Positions 16,932-25,954 are shown, numbered from the stretch's first letter. The stretch: DNA of 64,000 nucleotides from Alectryocaccobium sp964389285 (GCA_964389285.1 CAYMCZ010000007.1:33899-97898), one strand, 5' to 3'. Program-made: numbers and translations. Notes: generated by a model from the letters alone, not told the origin.

Positions 16932-17489
16932 ATGAAAGAAATGAAATTCGGAACATTTGAACAGGGAAACGGCCCGGCTCCAATCGAATGGCTCGTTCTT
17001 GCCGAAGAAGACGGACGCAAGCTGCTTCTGAGCAAGTACGCTCTCAAAGCAGGCGGAGCGCATAAAACCCTGACAAAGATCACATGGGATAACTGCGATC
17101 TGAGACAGTGGCTCAACAACGACTTCTTAAATGCCGCTTTTACCGCGGAAGAGCAGAACAGGATCCAGATGACCTCTCTTCCGGCGGAGAAAAACCCCGA
17201 CTTCGATCATCCTACGGGCGAAGCGACCGAAGATAAAATATTTATTTTGAGCATGGGAGAAGTAGAGAAATATCTCCCCAATCAGGAAGACCGTATATGC
17301 CACGCAACCAAGGCCGCAGAAGAAGGCATGTTTATAAAAGCGGACGGCTGCTACTGGTGGACGCGAAATCCCGGTTACAGCCCGGAGTCATTTGCGCGTG
17401 TTCAGAATGACGGATCCATTTTCACTTACGGTTCATACGTATTCGTAACTTCCCAGGCCATCCGCCCGGCTATGTGGATCGCTGACTGA
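16932..17489 (+). CDS. DUF6273-type protein
   Basis: A 185-residue soluble protein resembling the DUF6273 family common in Clostridia, whose fold recalls formylglycine-generating/lectin-like domains. Seen: FGTFEQ near residue 6, PIEWLVLAEEDGRKLLLSKYAL (a long hydrophobic/charged strand pair near 17-38), the SLRQWL-like DLRQWLNNDFLNAAF near 55-69, FILSMGEVEKY near 103-113, and the terminal WWTRNPG and RPAMWI. AAAGGAG lies upstream of ATG 16932. No signal peptide is evident. Function unknown; no link to the catabolic cluster other than position. Confidence 0.8.
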   Translation: MKEMKFGTFEQGNGPAPIEWLVLAEEDGRKLLLSKYALKAGGAHKTLTKITWDNCDLRQWLNNDFLNAAFTAEEQNRIQMTSLPAEKNPDFDHPTGEATEDKIFILSMGEVEKYLPNQEDRICHATKAAEEGMFIKADGCYWWTRNPGYSPESFARVQNDGSIFTYGSYVFVTSQAIRPAMWIAD

Positions 17490-17504
17490 GGTAATCTATA
17501 AAGA

Positions 17505-17725
17505 GGCTGTCGCCGTATGTAAATCGAATGAATATTCTGGAGGGGGCATCCGCAACGCCGGTACTTAACGAACGCAAGCCTAAGCGCTGCGTGAGTTTAG
17601 TACCGCTGCGTGAGGGCGCTGAACGTCCAGTGGACGTTCGCTTAGCGCCGCCCGGAGCGGAGCGGAGACCAAAGTGCGAACGGTTCCCGGAAGAATATTC
17701 ATGAGACATACATATGGCGACAGCC
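17505..17725. repeat. Structured inverted-repeat element
   Basis: Imperfect inverted arms of about 37 bases (starting GGCTGTCGCC, ending GGCGACAGCC, with AATGAATATTCTGG/CCGGAAGAATATTCAT inside) enclose about 145 bases containing two further hairpins: CGGTACTTAA/TTTAGTACCG and a nested GGCGCT-GAACGTCCA/TGGACGTTC-AGCGCC. A run of T follows on the plus strand. It looks like a miniature non-coding mobile element or a large terminator structure after the DUF6273 gene. Confidence 0.65.
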
Positions 17726-17748
17726 CTTTTTTATCAGCCGGCACATCT

Positions 17749-18060
17749 TTACTTTTTTTTCATGGAATCTATGATCTCCTGATATTTGGAGATCACATAT
17801 CCGTAACTTTCTTTCCTGTGCGGCAGGGCACAGTCCGAACAATCCTTAAATCCGCTGTCCGTATATTTGAAATTTCCTCCGCAGTTTTCACCCAGACAGT
17901 AAAGCGGACAATAACAGAACAGACAATTGAACTCCTCTTCGTCCGTCACTTTATGACACGGAAAAAACTCACATTCTTTATGCGAAAAGAAAGAATATTT
18001 CTTTCCGGCCCAGTAGGGCTGATCCGCTTTTTGCATATCATTGTTTTTTTCTTTGCCCAT
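17749..18060 (-). CDS. Cysteine-rich small domain protein
   Basis: A 103-residue protein with ten cysteines concentrated between residues 30 and 78 (HKECEFFPCHK, NCLFCYCPLYCLGENCGG, DCSDCALPH), matching the small cysteine-rich domain of PF04071, which is often seen near or fused to cobalamin biosynthesis or salvage proteins. It probably binds zinc or an iron-sulfur cluster. AAGGAGG precedes ATG 18060. It is on the same strand as gdhA but separated from it by the gdhA terminator. Its presence in a genome with a B12-dependent pathway fits, but no direct link is shown. Confidence 0.78.
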   Translation of the reverse strand: MGKEKNNDMQKADQPYWAGKKYSFFSHKECEFFPCHKVTDEEEFNCLFCYCPLYCLGENCGGNFKYTDSGFKDCSDCALPHRKESYGYVISKYQEIIDSMKKK

Positions 18061-18083
18061 ACCCTTTCCTCCTTATATGCGTT

Positions 18084-18117
18084 AAAAGGCTGCCGCACTG
18101 TTTTTAGCGTGGCAGCC
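18084..18117 (-). terminator. Rho-independent terminator of gdhA
   Basis: Minus-strand stem GGCTGCC...GGCAGCC, with additional inner pairing GC/GC and an A-rich loop, followed by TTTTAAC, 45 bases after the gdhA stop. Confidence 0.8.
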
Positions 18118-18162
18118 CTGATCTTTTTTATATTATCACGTTTCAGTCAGAATCTTATTATA

Positions 18163-19503
18163 TTATACGATACCCTGACACATCATAGCGTCAGCAACCT
18201 TCTCGAACGCGGCAATATTTGCGCCGATCACGAAGTTGCCTTTATGTCCGTATTTCTCCGCAGCTTCGGATACTTTGCGGTAGATATCAACCATGATTTC
18301 TTTGAGCATGCCGTCAACCTTTTCAAATGACCAGCTGAGTCTCTCGGAGTTCTGGCTCATTTCGAGCGCGGAAACCGCTACGCCGCCTGCGTTTGCAGCC
18401 TTGGACGGCATAAGGAGGAAGTCATTGTCAAGGAAGAAGTTAACAGCCTCTGTCGTACAGGGCATGTTTGAACCTTCGCAAACCACACGGCAGCCGTTGT
18501 CATAAAGAGCTTTAGCGCCTTCGATACCCATTTCGTTCTGCGTAGCGCAGGGAACGGCGATATCACAGGGTACGGTCCAGATGTTTCTGCAGCCCTCGTA
18601 GTATTTAGCCGTAGGCACACGGTCAACGTATTCTTTGATGCGGCCCCTCTTAACCTGTTTGATATCGCAGAGAACTTCGAAATTAATGCCGTTTTCATCG
18701 ACAATATATCCGTTTGAGTCAGAACAGGTGATAACGTTTGCGCCGAGCTGCTGAGCTTTTTTGATGGCGTACTGAGCGACATTGCCCGAACCCGAGATAA
18801 CAACCGTTTTGCCTTTAATGTCTTTTCCGTTTTGTTTGAGCATCTCTTCCAGACAGTAGATGATGCCGAAGCCCGTAGCTTCCGTTCTTGCGAGCGAACC
18901 GCCGTAAGAAAGTCCTTTTCCGGTCAGAACGCCTGCTTCATAAGCGCTTGTGATCCTCTTGTACTGGCCGTAAAGATAACCGATTTCGCGTCCGCCTACA
19001 CCGATATCTCCTGCCGGTACGTCGATATCCTGTCCGATATATTTGTAAAGCTCTGTCATATAGGCCTGGCAGAATTTCATAACTTCACGGTCACTCTTTC
19101 CGTGAGGATCGAAGTCGGAACCGCCTTTTCCGCCGCCGATAGCAAGGCCTGTAAGAGTATTTTTGAAGATCTGTTCGAATCCGAGGAATTTAAGAATACC
19201 CTGGTTTACCGACGGATGATATCTGAGTCCGCCCTTGTACGGCCCTATAGCCGAGCTGTACTGAACACGGTAACCCATGTTTACCTGAACTTTGTTGTTG
19301 TCGTCGATCCAGGGAACACGGAACTCCACGATCCTTTCCGGCTCAGTCATCCTCTCAAGAAGCGCGGCTTCTTCGTATTCGGGATGAGCTTCGATAACCG
19401 GTGCGATGGACTCGAGAACTTCCTCGATAGTCTGGATATACTCCGGCTGGTAATAATACCTTTCTTTCAGATCCGCCAATACTCTTTCAACGTACTTACT
19501 CAT
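18163..19503 (-). CDS. gdhA: Glutamate dehydrogenase (NADP-type)
   Basis: A 446-residue hexameric-type glutamate dehydrogenase, interconverting 2-oxoglutarate plus ammonia and glutamate. Motifs: GGLRYHPSVN near 90-99, the catalytic-lysine region GGGKGGSDFDPHGKS near 122-136, PAGDIGVGGREIGYL near 162-176, and the NADP-binding VISGSGNVAQYA near 235-246. Length and the glycine-rich block fit small bacterial anabolic enzymes. A promoter lies at 19565-19593 and GGAGG is upstream of ATG 19503. In this organism it could assimilate ammonia released by enamidase. Confidence 0.95.
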   Translation of the reverse strand: MSKYVERVLADLKERYYYQPEYIQTIEEVLESIAPVIEAHPEYEEAALLERMTEPERIVEFRVPWIDDNNKVQVNMGYRVQYSSAIGPYKGGLRYHPSVNQGILKFLGFEQIFKNTLTGLAIGGGKGGSDFDPHGKSDREVMKFCQAYMTELYKYIGQDIDVPAGDIGVGGREIGYLYGQYKRITSAYEAGVLTGKGLSYGGSLARTEATGFGIIYCLEEMLKQNGKDIKGKTVVISGSGNVAQYAIKKAQQLGANVITCSDSNGYIVDENGINFEVLCDIKQVKRGRIKEYVDRVPTAKYYEGCRNIWTVPCDIAVPCATQNEMGIEGAKALYDNGCRVVCEGSNMPCTTEAVNFFLDNDFLLMPSKAANAGGVAVSALEMSQNSERLSWSFEKVDGMLKEIMVDIYRKVSEAAEKYGHKGNFVIGANIAAFEKVADAMMCQGIV

Positions 19504-19564
19504 ATGATACCTCCATAATATCCGTCTGACAGCCTTTCAGACTTTTTTCAAAAAATTTAGTAAA

Positions 19565-19593
19565 ATGATAGCACATTTTTTCACCGTGTACAA
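19565..19593 (-). promoter_or_regulatory. Sigma-A promoter of gdhA
   Basis: Minus strand TTGTAC, 17-base spacer, TATCAT, about 60 bases before the gdhA start codon. Confidence 0.65.
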
Positions 19594-19714
19594 GTCTTTT
19601 TTTCAAGTAATAAATCTTTTTTTTGCAGTTTGGTCGTTTGTTATGCGGCAAAAACCCGTTTTTTCGCAAGTTCCGCAGCCGCGTCCTGCATTTTCGCCTG
19701 AATTTGCCCGGTCT

Positions 19715-21196
19715 TTATGAAAACTCCCTGCAATATCCGATGTATTCATTCATCAGGCTTGTCGTATCCTTCTGTGTGACAAACATATTTGCCCAAAGCC
19801 TGTTTACGAAATCCATAAGCGTCATTCGAAGCAGCGTATTGGTCACTATACAGTACCGCCTCTCGTCTTCATTTTTTTTGCTCAGAAATCTCATGGAATT
19901 ATCATGTCCGAAAAGACTCGGTATCGGCTGATGCTTGACGTTTGAAAACTCCGTCCTGTCAACTATCCTGAATTTAAAACTCTCGGGGTATGTCTTAATC
20001 AGGTTGTCTATATTCATAAGGACATTCAGCCTGAGCTGCACCGGCATTATATACTGGTTGCCGCACGCCCTGACCTTTCCGTTGTAAACAAAGTCATCCA
20101 TGGCCTGTCTGGCGATGATGCATCTGTGCTCTTTGCCATTGGCCAGATTGTCCGTAAGCTGCTCAAACTGGACGGAAGCCGCCTCATAGGTTTTGTCGTC
20201 ATCGGCGAAAAGCTGTCTCGTCGTTTTTCTGTCGAAATATGCCGAATTCATGTTTGAAAGCAGCATATCGTGGGTTATTTTCCAGTAAATGCGCCCGCCT
20301 TTCTCTCCGAGCATTTCATCTGTAATATCCTCCTCTGAAAACAGCGGTACGGCCGCCGGCACGACATATGCCTTTATCATGGAAAGAGCGCGGGCTATTT
20401 CCTGTTCCTCCCTGATGATATTTTCAAATATCCATCCTCTTTCGGTCTCGCAGCCCGCCTTGTACATAAGGCCGCCCAGGATGATCACGATACCCGTGCC
20501 GCCTATGGGACAGCTTGCAAAACATCTCTGTATGCAGCTCGGCTGTATAATATAATTTAAAAATGCGGAAATAACTTTTTCGGAATGGTATCTGCTCAGG
20601 CTTTCTTCGGAAATCATCACGTCTATCCTGCCTGATTCAAAGCCGCAGAGGTTTACGATATTCTGAACGTCTGCCAGAAACATGATATCCTGCACGGAAA
20701 CTTTCTGCAGATCGTACAGAATCTTCATATTAAGAGAATCGGAGTGTGCCCTTATTTTTTCCAGTTCATGCCTGATGGCTTCAAGGCGGTTTTCCTCATA
20801 GCCCGTTCCGTAATATCTGCTTTCCGATTTAACTGATGTGCTTTTAATATTTCTGCCCGTTTTAGCAACCGATGTCATGAGCATGTCCGTAACGGCCTTG
20901 TAAAGATCGGCGTTTAAAACATCCGTATCGTTAAAGGCGTTGTCCTTTTCCTCGGGACTTTTATATATGTCATGCAAAGCGCAGAACTCGGAAATCTGGT
21001 GTCTTTTGCTCTTTGAAATAATAAGGTTAGTTATGGCCTCACATATCGACGGCATGGCACTGCTTGCCGGAACGGCTACGGATTTGACCCATTTGCTGAT
21101 ATAAGAAGGGTCATAGCCTACCGCAACCGCGACGTCTATATATCTCAGGTTAAAAAAAGTCAGAATCTCTTTAAGCCGATTTCCAAAACTTCTCAT
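19715..21196 (-). CDS. Unrecognised protein with N-terminal Cro/C1-type HTH
   Basis: A 493-residue protein that I do not recognise beyond its start. Residues about 1-40 (RLKEILTFFNLRYIDVAVAVGYDPSYISKWV) look like a Cro/C1 helix-turn-helix. The remaining ~450 residues are soluble, mixed alpha/beta, with a conserved-looking GGTGIVIILGGLMY segment near 235-248 and no catalytic signature I can name. The start is ATG 21196, with AAGGAG eight bases upstream; the frame is open 14 codons further. It lies alone, downstream of a lipoprotein terminator and upstream of gdhA. It could be a large ligand-responsive regulator of the kind abundant in Lachnospiraceae-like genomes; function unknown. Confidence 0.75.
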   Translation of the reverse strand: MRSFGNRLKEILTFFNLRYIDVAVAVGYDPSYISKWVKSVAVPASSAMPSICEAITNLIISKSKRHQISEFCALHDIYKSPEEKDNAFNDTDVLNADLYKAVTDMLMTSVAKTGRNIKSTSVKSESRYYGTGYEENRLEAIRHELEKIRAHSDSLNMKILYDLQKVSVQDIMFLADVQNIVNLCGFESGRIDVMISEESLSRYHSEKVISAFLNYIIQPSCIQRCFASCPIGGTGIVIILGGLMYKAGCETERGWIFENIIREEQEIARALSMIKAYVVPAAVPLFSEEDITDEMLGEKGGRIYWKITHDMLLSNMNSAYFDRKTTRQLFADDDKTYEAASVQFEQLTDNLANGKEHRCIIARQAMDDFVYNGKVRACGNQYIMPVQLRLNVLMNIDNLIKTYPESFKFRIVDRTEFSNVKHQPIPSLFGHDNSMRFLSKKNEDERRYCIVTNTLLRMTLMDFVNRLWANMFVTQKDTTSLMNEYIGYCREFS

Positions 21197-21301
21197 GAAC
21201 TCCACTCCTTCTGACGCCGGTAAATCCGGGCTTTTCACGAAACGGAAACTACATGAATCATTTTATAATGACATGAATTTTTTATCAACATTTTTTTCAT
21301 G

Positions 21302-21329
21302 AAAAAAACCGGCACCAAAATGATGCCGG
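21302..21329 (-). terminator. Rho-independent terminator of the lipoprotein gene
   Basis: Minus-strand stem CCGGCA/TGCCGG with a nine-base loop followed by seven T residues. Confidence 0.85.
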
Positions 21330-21373
21330 CAACGGAGAAATATATTCGTTTTTTCTGACATGAAAAACGATAT

Positions 21374-21784
21374 TTATTTCGCAAATGACATACTCATACC
21401 CGATTCTTCATCGGAAATGGTGATAGAGTCTTCGGCAATGCTGCCTAAAATATCAGAGCCATCTGACGAAAGAGTGATAGCCATTCCGTCTTCTACCCAT
21501 GTCCCCTCAATGCTTTCCATACCTGTAAGTCCCGAAGGATCCGCTAATACAAATGTACCGTCTGCTTCAAGAGTCAGCGTGATGTCAAATTCATCCATTC
21601 CGAACTGCGCAGCAAGCTCGTTGAGCTCAGCTATCGTCATGGTTGTACCTGATTCGGTATTTTCCGTAAGGTGATAAGTACCTGCAGCCTTGCTTTCGCC
21701 GCCGCCGCTGCCGCCGCATGCAACGAGTGTCACCGATGCCACTGCAACCGCTGCAACCGCACCTATAGCTTTGATTTTTCTCAT
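21374..21784 (-). CDS. Small secreted lipoprotein
   Basis: A 136-residue protein with a lipoprotein signal: basic MRKIK start, hydrophobic stretch and lipobox LVAC at about residues 19-22, followed by a GGSGGG linker. The mature part is acidic and strand-rich (TLTLEADGTFVL, GTWVEDGMAITLS), the pattern of small META/lipocalin-like domains that read 'energy gain over default' in many Clostridia. Start chosen at ATG 21784 because GGAGG lies five bases before it; a TTG four codons earlier overlaps that site. Own promoter at 21836-21863 and own terminator. Anchored to the outer face of the membrane; role unknown. Confidence 0.8.
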   Translation of the reverse strand: MRKIKAIGAVAAVAVASVTLVACGGSGGGESKAAGTYHLTENTESGTTMTIAELNELAAQFGMDEFDITLTLEADGTFVLADPSGLTGMESIEGTWVEDGMAITLSSDGSDILGSIAEDSITISDEESGMSMSFAK

Positions 21785-21835
21785 GTTTTCCTCCAAACCG
21801 CGGGTTAGCTATCCGCTCAATAATAATATAGACCT

Positions 21836-21863
21836 ATTATAGTATAAATACTTATGTTGTCAA
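21836..21863 (-). promoter_or_regulatory. Sigma-A promoter of the lipoprotein gene
   Basis: Minus strand TTGACA, 16-base spacer, TATAAT, about 52 bases before the start codon. Confidence 0.75.
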
Positions 21864-21931
21864 CAATTATTAATATAAAATCGAAAGCATCTTCTTAGGT
21901 TCATATTAATCCGTATGGGCTTTTAAAATAA

Positions 21932-22897
21932 TCATTTGCGCTTCATAACTTCATGAACGGCTTTTATTATATCTTCGGCAAGCAGGTTATATTCTTTCAT
22001 CAGGAAATCCTGATCTCCCACCTGACCGTACCTGTCTTTAATGCCGACCATCTCGACCGGAACGGGGTCGTGTTTTACGAGCACGTTCGCAACCACTGAT
22101 CCGAGGCCGCAGCCGACATGATGATTTTCGGCCGTTACGATACATCCTGTTTCCTTTGCAGCCTTAATGATAAGCTCTTCATCTATGGGTTTCCAGGTAA
22201 ACATGTCTATGACCCTTGCGGAAATCCCCTCTCCCGCAAGAAGCTCCTGCGCTTTCAGCGCCTCGTCCACCATAATGCCCGAAGCTATGACGGTTACGTC
22301 GCTTCCGTCGCGAAGCGTCACGCCCTTGCCTATTTCGAATTTTGAACCGTCTTCATAAATCCGTTTTATGCCTTTGCGTACCATACGCATATAAGTAATT
22401 TTCCCGCAGGACGCGCACGCCTTTGTCATGTCATACGTCTGGGCATAATCACATACGTCAAGTACTACCGAGCCGGGAATACTGAGGTAGAGGCCGCCGT
22501 CCTCGAAAGGCATATGAGTCGCTCCGTTAAAAGCCGCCGACACACCCGGATCGGATCCGATAATATGAACCGCGACCTGCGACAGACCAACCGAAAGATA
22601 CGCCTGATCAAAAGCTCTTCTGGAAATAAAACAGCCGAAAGAATGTATAAATACCTTCATGCCCGCCGCGGCCATTCCTCCGGCAATACCCATGGCGTTT
22701 TGTTCGGCGATCCCGGCGTTGATAATTCTGCCGGGAAAATCCTTTCGGATTTTATGAACGCCGATACAGCTTTCCAGATCACAGTCGATGTGTACGGTTT
22801 TTTCATCTTCGGCCATCAGCTCTTTCAAAGCGGCAATATATGCCTCTCTGTTGGCCCTTTTATCTTTTTCGTGCTTTCCGATCAACGTAAAACTCAT
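21932..22897 (-). CDS. Transketolase, C-terminal subunit
   Basis: A 321-residue protein with the pyrimidine-binding and C-terminal domains of transketolase/DXS-type enzymes: GIAEQNAMGIAGGMAAAG near residues 62-79 with the cofactor-activating glutamate, then a C-terminal domain with EGISARVIDMFTWKPID near 233-249 and TAENHHVGCGLGS near 264-276. It pairs with the next gene upstream as a split transketolase; starts overlap by the ATGA arrangement (22894-22897) with AGGAGG inside the partner. Together they shuttle two-carbon units in the non-oxidative pentose phosphate pathway. A specialised acetoin or sulfo-sugar variant cannot be excluded. Confidence 0.9.
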   Translation of the reverse strand: MSFTLIGKHEKDKRANREAYIAALKELMAEDEKTVHIDCDLESCIGVHKIRKDFPGRIINAGIAEQNAMGIAGGMAAAGMKVFIHSFGCFISRRAFDQAYLSVGLSQVAVHIIGSDPGVSAAFNGATHMPFEDGGLYLSIPGSVVLDVCDYAQTYDMTKACASCGKITYMRMVRKGIKRIYEDGSKFEIGKGVTLRDGSDVTVIASGIMVDEALKAQELLAGEGISARVIDMFTWKPIDEELIIKAAKETGCIVTAENHHVGCGLGSVVANVLVKHDPVPVEMVGIKDRYGQVGDQDFLMKEYNLLAEDIIKAVHEVMKRK

Positions 22898-23769
22898 TTG
22901 CCTGCCTCCTTTGATGAAGACGCTTCTTTTTCAGCTTCGTACACGGCCTGAGCTGCCGCTATCGCCTCCGCCCATGCTTCCGGCGGAACATTTGAGGAAT
23001 GTTCCCGTGTAGCCTCCGCAAATGTGGCGCCTTTGCCTTTTATGGTATTTAATATGATGCAGGTGGGAATCTCTTTCGTGTCATACGCTTCCGCGATTGC
23101 GTCATATATCTTTTCTATGTCATTGCCGTCTTCAAGGTTGATGACATTCCATCCGAAGGCATCGAATTTGGCTCCTATGCCTTTTTTGTGACTCATGATT
23201 TCTTCGCACGGACCGTCAAGCTGAAGTTTATTGTCATCCACAAGGCAAATCAGGTTGTCCAGATTGTAATGCGCGGCAAACTGCGCCGCCTCCCATACCT
23301 GTCCTTCGTCAGCTTCACCGTCTCCGACTATTACGAAAACCCTGTTGTCCCTTTTTTGGAGTTTGTGTGCAAGAGCCGCTCCCACGGCTTCGCTTATACC
23401 TGTTCCGAGCGAGCCTGCCGTAAGGTCAACGCCTTTCGTCTTTCTCCTGTCTGTATGAGAGGGAAACGCCGTGTAGGGCTGGTTCAGGGTGTAGGCTTCA
23501 CTGACCGGATAGTATCCCATTATGCCGAGCACCGCGTACATCACCGGACCGGCATGTCCTTTTGAAAGGCACATCCAGTCGCGGCCTTCCCATTCCGGAT
23601 TTTTCGGATCAAATTTCAGATATCCGCCGTAAATCACAGCCATGGCGTCGGCTATCGACATGGAGCCTCCGACATGTCCGAATCCTCTTGCTCCAATGAT
23701 TTTCAAAGTCTCAACCCGGATATGTGCAGCAAGCGCCTTAAGCTCCTGCATTTTTTCCTGCTTAGTCAT
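22894..23769 (-). CDS. Transketolase, N-terminal subunit
   Basis: A 291-residue thiamine-diphosphate domain. GHVGGSMSIADAMAVIYGG (about 31-49) is the usual entry, and GDGEADEGQVWEAA (about 149-162) followed by LVDDNKLQLDG is the Mg/diphosphate-binding motif. LSKGHAGPVMYAVL near 68-81 supplies an active-site histidine. The C-terminus is lysine/glutamate-rich. It precedes the C-terminal subunit with a four-base overlap and follows the SseB-like gene by 30 bases, making a citrate synthase-SseB-tktN-tktC unit. Confidence 0.92.
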   Translation of the reverse strand: MTKQEKMQELKALAAHIRVETLKIIGARGFGHVGGSMSIADAMAVIYGGYLKFDPKNPEWEGRDWMCLSKGHAGPVMYAVLGIMGYYPVSEAYTLNQPYTAFPSHTDRRKTKGVDLTAGSLGTGISEAVGAALAHKLQKRDNRVFVIVGDGEADEGQVWEAAQFAAHYNLDNLICLVDDNKLQLDGPCEEIMSHKKGIGAKFDAFGWNVINLEDGNDIEKIYDAIAEAYDTKEIPTCIILNTIKGKGATFAEATREHSSNVPPEAWAEAIAAAQAVYEAEKEASSSKEAGK

Positions 23770-23799
23770 TTAAAAGCCCCTTTCCGTCATTTCAAAACC

Positions 23800-24594
23800 T
23801 CATATGAACATCTTGTGGATCCTGTCGATCTGCGCCCTTGTCAGCACCAGTCCGAAAGCCGCCGGATCGATGATAATGCCATCCGCCTTTTCAGGTATGT
23901 GTTTATAAATATCTTTAAATTCCACAGGCAGCAGCCTGAACCTTACGTCTTTTTGTTTTGCGTTAAACGCCTTAAAATCATTGGCAGTGGAGTAAAACGG
24001 TATAAATTCCTTGCCGTCGTTTGTTTTGAGGAGGGGAATCTTGATCTCTGTTTTATTCTTTTCGGTATTAATCTCCGCGCCCGCCAAAATAAAACGCGAC
24101 CGGGCTATGTTTGCCAGCATCTCTTCTTCAAGCTCACGCAAGGCCGTCATTTCCTCTTTGGTTTTCTCGGACTTTTTCCTGGCTTCCTGAAGAAAATACA
24201 TGGCAGATATCTGGAATTCCGGATTCGCGAAAGGAAGCTTGTCGTTTTTCATGGCCTCCACGTCCGGCTGTTTAATAAGCTTTTCAACCCCTATGCCTAT
24301 CTCATTGCCGTCGCTGAGCACGACCTTGTCTATTCCGATAGGAGCCAGACTTTTTAAAAAGCCCGTTATGGTTTTGCCCGTGAGTTTTCCCACATTCAGA
24401 GAGTGGTTTTTTTCTTCCAGATAGTGCTTCTGTCTGGCGGCAGCCTCTTTTTCATCCGTGAACACAAAGACCTGGTCTTCCAGTGTGTCCGGATCACATT
24501 CGACATAAGGATGTTTGGTCGCCACGGAAATAAGCACGTAGATTGTACTTAACTTCTGAAATTTTTTTGCGTAAAAATCATTGCTGATCGTCAT
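23800..24594 (-). CDS. SseB-like protein
   Basis: A 264-residue soluble protein. Its second half resembles the SseB N-terminal domain family: a PLLKTNDGKEFIPFYSTAND strand pair, then LLPVEFKDIYKH and GIIIDPAAFGLVLTR, a recurring order in Clostridia proteins labelled SseB. The middle (about 115-165) is a charged helix (ARKKSEKTKEEMTALRELEE), likely coiled coil. Biochemical role unknown. It begins only a few bases after the citrate synthase stop and is followed by tktN, so it is co-transcribed with central-carbon genes. Confidence 0.7.
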   Translation of the reverse strand: MTISNDFYAKKFQKLSTIYVLISVATKHPYVECDPDTLEDQVFVFTDEKEAAARQKHYLEEKNHSLNVGKLTGKTITGFLKSLAPIGIDKVVLSDGNEIGIGVEKLIKQPDVEAMKNDKLPFANPEFQISAMYFLQEARKKSEKTKEEMTALRELEEEMLANIARSRFILAGAEINTEKNKTEIKIPLLKTNDGKEFIPFYSTANDFKAFNAKQKDVRFRLLPVEFKDIYKHIPEKADGIIIDPAAFGLVLTRAQIDRIHKMFI

Positions 24595-24598
24595 TTCT

Positions 24599-25954
24599 TC
24601 AACGCTCGTTTCTTTCTATATAGTCGCGATGCTGTCCTATGTATCTGTAGGCGGGTCTGATGATCTTTCCGGCGTTTACAAGCTCCTCTATCCTGTGCGC
24701 CGACCACCCGCTTATCCTTGCAGTGGCAAATAAAGGAGTGTACAGCTCTTTGGGGAGCCCAAGCATAGTATATACAAAACCGCTGAAAAAATCTACATTT
24801 GCGCATACGGGTTTTTTCTGATTTGTTTTTTCAAGCAGGAGCTGCTTTCCGATCCTTTCGACATTCTCATAAAGCGCGAACTCTTCTTCCGCGCCTTTCT
24901 CGACCGCCAAACGGTTGGCAAAGCCTTTCAGGAGTACGGCTCTGGGATCCGAGAGCGTATAAATGGCATGTCCGAGCCCGTAGATCAGTCCCGAACCGTC
25001 AAATGCTTCCTTATTTAATATCTTTGTCAGATAATCGGTTATGGCTCCCTCGTCACTCCAGTTCTTTATGTGAGCCTTAATGTCGTCAAACATCTCCTGA
25101 ACCTTGAGATTTGCGCCGCCGTGCCGAAATCCCTTTAATGAACCGAGTGAGGACGCCACCGCCGAATATGAATCCGTGCCGGAAGACGATACAACATGAG
25201 TGGTAAATGTGGAGTTGTTACCGCCGCCGTGCTCGGCATGAATAACAAGAGCGCAGTCCAGAACCTTGGCTTCGAGTTCGGTGTATTTTCCGTTTGAGTG
25301 AAGCATCTGAAGCAGGTTTTCGGAAAGCGAAAGTTCCGGTTTGGGATTTCTGATATGCAGATTTTCTCCTTTGTGATAATGTCTGTACGTGGCATATCCG
25401 TATACCGAAAGCAGCGGCATCTTGGCGATCATACTCAGGCACTGTCTTACGACATTGTGTATGTCGATCGAATCCGCGTTGTCGTCAAACGAATACAGGG
25501 TCAGCACGCTCTGCTGAAGCGAATTCATAAGGTTCTTGCTCGGAGCACGCATGATAACGTCTCTTGTAAATTCGTCGGGCAGCTCCCTGAAGCTTGTAAG
25601 CAGCTCAACGAAGTCCATGAGTTCGGCCTCGTCCGGAAGTTCGCCGAAAAGAAGCAAATATGTGATCTCCTCAAATCCGAATCTTTTGTTTTCAAAGCCC
25701 TTTACCAGTTCCATTATATTGTATCCCTGATAAAAAAGCTCGCCTTCACAGGGAACTTTTTTCCCGCTGGCGTCAAGCGAAAATCCGTTTACATCCGATA
25801 TCTCGGTGAGGCCCGTAAGCACTCCGGTACCGTTTGCGTCGCGAAGTCCCTGTTTAACGTCGTATTTTATATATAAAGACTGGTCGAATTTGCCCGCACT
25901 GCTGCTTTTTTCAACAAGTTCTTCTATTTTTTTCTCTCTTAAAAGATCATTCAT
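24599..25954 (-). CDS. Citrate synthase
   Basis: A 451-residue citrate/2-methylcitrate synthase-family enzyme condensing oxaloacetate with acetyl-CoA or propionyl-CoA. Catalytic residues expected in EHGGGNNSTF (first histidine, about 238-247), GLGHAIYTLSDPRA (second histidine, about 325-338) and NVDFFSGF (aspartate, about 389-396); the order and GLPKELYTPLFATARISGW block are typical. The N-terminal extension before GVLTGLTEIS is longer than in E. coli and common in Clostridia. In a propionate-producing organism a 2-methylcitrate activity is conceivable, but no prp genes are nearby; oxidative glutamate synthesis with gdhA is the simpler reading. Confidence 0.9.
   Translation of the reverse strand: MNDLLREKKIEELVEKSSSAGKFDQSLYIKYDVKQGLRDANGTGVLTGLTEISDVNGFSLDASGKKVPCEGELFYQGYNIMELVKGFENKRFGFEEITYLLLFGELPDEAELMDFVELLTSFRELPDEFTRDVIMRAPSKNLMNSLQQSVLTLYSFDDNADSIDIHNVVRQCLSMIAKMPLLSVYGYATYRHYHKGENLHIRNPKPELSLSENLLQMLHSNGKYTELEAKVLDCALVIHAEHGGGNNSTFTTHVVSSSGTDSYSAVASSLGSLKGFRHGGANLKVQEMFDDIKAHIKNWSDEGAITDYLTKILNKEAFDGSGLIYGLGHAIYTLSDPRAVLLKGFANRLAVEKGAEEEFALYENVERIGKQLLLEKTNQKKPVCANVDFFSGFVYTMLGLPKELYTPLFATARISGWSAHRIEELVNAGKIIRPAYRYIGQHRDYIERNER

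Noticed and set aside
18378..18803. Minus-strand frame of 141 codons inside gdhA
   Set aside because: Alternative frame of glutamate dehydrogenase; serine-rich and without ribosome site.
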